Shown here: piece after piece, positions 49,483 to 49,702 of the stretch
Layout of the letters: each line of letters starts with the position of its first letter
How positions within the stretch are numbered: the first letter of the stretch is position 1
DNA from: Oscillospiraceae bacterium
GTDB taxonomy: Bacteria > Bacillota > Clostridia > Oscillospirales > Oscillospiraceae
Assembly: GCA_022797115.1 (NCBI GenBank)
Contig: JAAWKB010000005.1
Span: 1 to 49,702 of the forward strand
Length of the DNA stretch: 49,702 nt
Reading direction: 5' to 3'
The notes under the pieces: model-generated
The model's database searches: none
Told to the model about the DNA's origin: nothing
The model's input: only the letters and a program-made list of their open reading frames with translations
Program-made: the position numbers and the translations under genes

Positions 49483-49702
49483 TTAGCCCAACAGCTGGAG
49501 GACGCCCTGGGGCACCTGGTTGGCCTGTGCCAGCATGGCCTGGGCGGACTGCACCAGGATGTTGTTCTTGGTGTAGGCCATCATTTCCTCGGCCACGTCG
49601 GTATCGCGGATGTTGGACTCAGCGTCCTGGATGTTCTCCGCCATGACGGACAGGTTCTTCTGGGTGTGCTCCAGACGGTTCTGGACAGCGCCCAGGTCGC
49701 CG
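49483..49702 (-). CDS. Flagellin, C-terminal end only
   Basis: The last 72 codons of an open frame running off the right edge; TAA at 49483-49485. The translation holds the flagellin D1/D0 C-terminal signature: [45 protein letters not shown], and the end [10 protein letters not shown]. This part forms the helical core of the filament and is recognised for export. Too short to be detected as a separate start. Confidence 0.95.
   Translation of the reverse strand, partial: GDLGAVQNRLEHTQKNLSVMAENIQDAESNIRDTDVAEEMMAYTKNNILVQSAQAMLAQANQVPQGVLQLLG

Noticed and set aside
1-49702. tRNA, rRNA, CRISPR array, prophage or integrase
   Set aside because: No cloverleaf, rRNA segment, regular repeat-spacer array or phage/integrase gene was recognised by eye on either strand.

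Overview
The window looks like a chromosome segment of a strictly anaerobic, high-GC, spore-forming and flagellated Clostridia species. An Oscillospiraceae member (Flavonifractor / Intestinimonas / Oscillibacter type) fits best. The basis is an Rnf subunit, Rex, SpoIIP, a flagellin C-terminus, SLH-domain surface proteins, strong AGGAGG ribosome binding sites, and a complete methylaspartate pathway of glutamate fermentation. The assignment is inference from gene content. No rRNA or tRNA gene was seen.

Layout. 1-6.5 kb: the end of rnfB, hemW, a 161-bp MITE-like inverted-repeat element, a selenium/sulfur carrier operon (yedE, TusA-like, DUF3343) divergent from a cysteine-desulfurase-like gene, and a RodA/FtsW-type SEDS gene. 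6.6-11 kb: a VWA (CoxE-like) / MoxR pair in which the MoxR frame is cut by an amber codon, a DUF2284 gene, coaX, and an ECF transporter S component behind a structured leader. 11.3-17 kb: a TetM-like translational GTPase fused to a Rae1/YacP-type NYN nuclease domain, then citC, moaA and a MoeA-like gene. 17-27 kb (minus strand): glutamate catabolism. Glutamate mutase (glmS, glmL/mutL, glmE) and methylaspartate ammonia-lyase give mesaconate. A two-subunit class I hydratase (mesaconase) gives citramalate. CitDEF (citramalate lyase) gives acetate and pyruvate. A GntR regulator sits between the two halves, and its likely operator lies in the glmS promoter spacer. CitC at 14 kb is the expected activator of the lyase carrier protein.

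27-33 kb: a P-loop ATPase with an AlaRS-SAD-like tail, rex, an exported SLH-like protein, an 81-residue protein that is one third cysteine, spoIIP and nagA. 33-38 kb: a three-gene signalling operon (REC-HD-GYP-PAS-GGDEF protein, HPt protein, double-receiver hybrid histidine kinase) with every junction an ATGA overlap. 38-46 kb: small redox and phosphatase genes, Smr and ArsC/Spx proteins, a 927-residue SLH surface protein with internal repeats, and a TetR-ABC transporter operon. 46-49.7 kb: the 3' end of a flagellin gene followed by a sulfotransferase-like gene and an APS-kinase-like/methyltransferase fusion, a plausible flagellin-decorating module.

The most unusual items are the ribosome-protection GTPase/nuclease fusion, the flagellin-linked kinase-methyltransferase and sulfotransferase-like pair, the in-frame amber in moxR, the cysteine-repeat miniprotein, and a family of hairpin-rich intergenic repeats.
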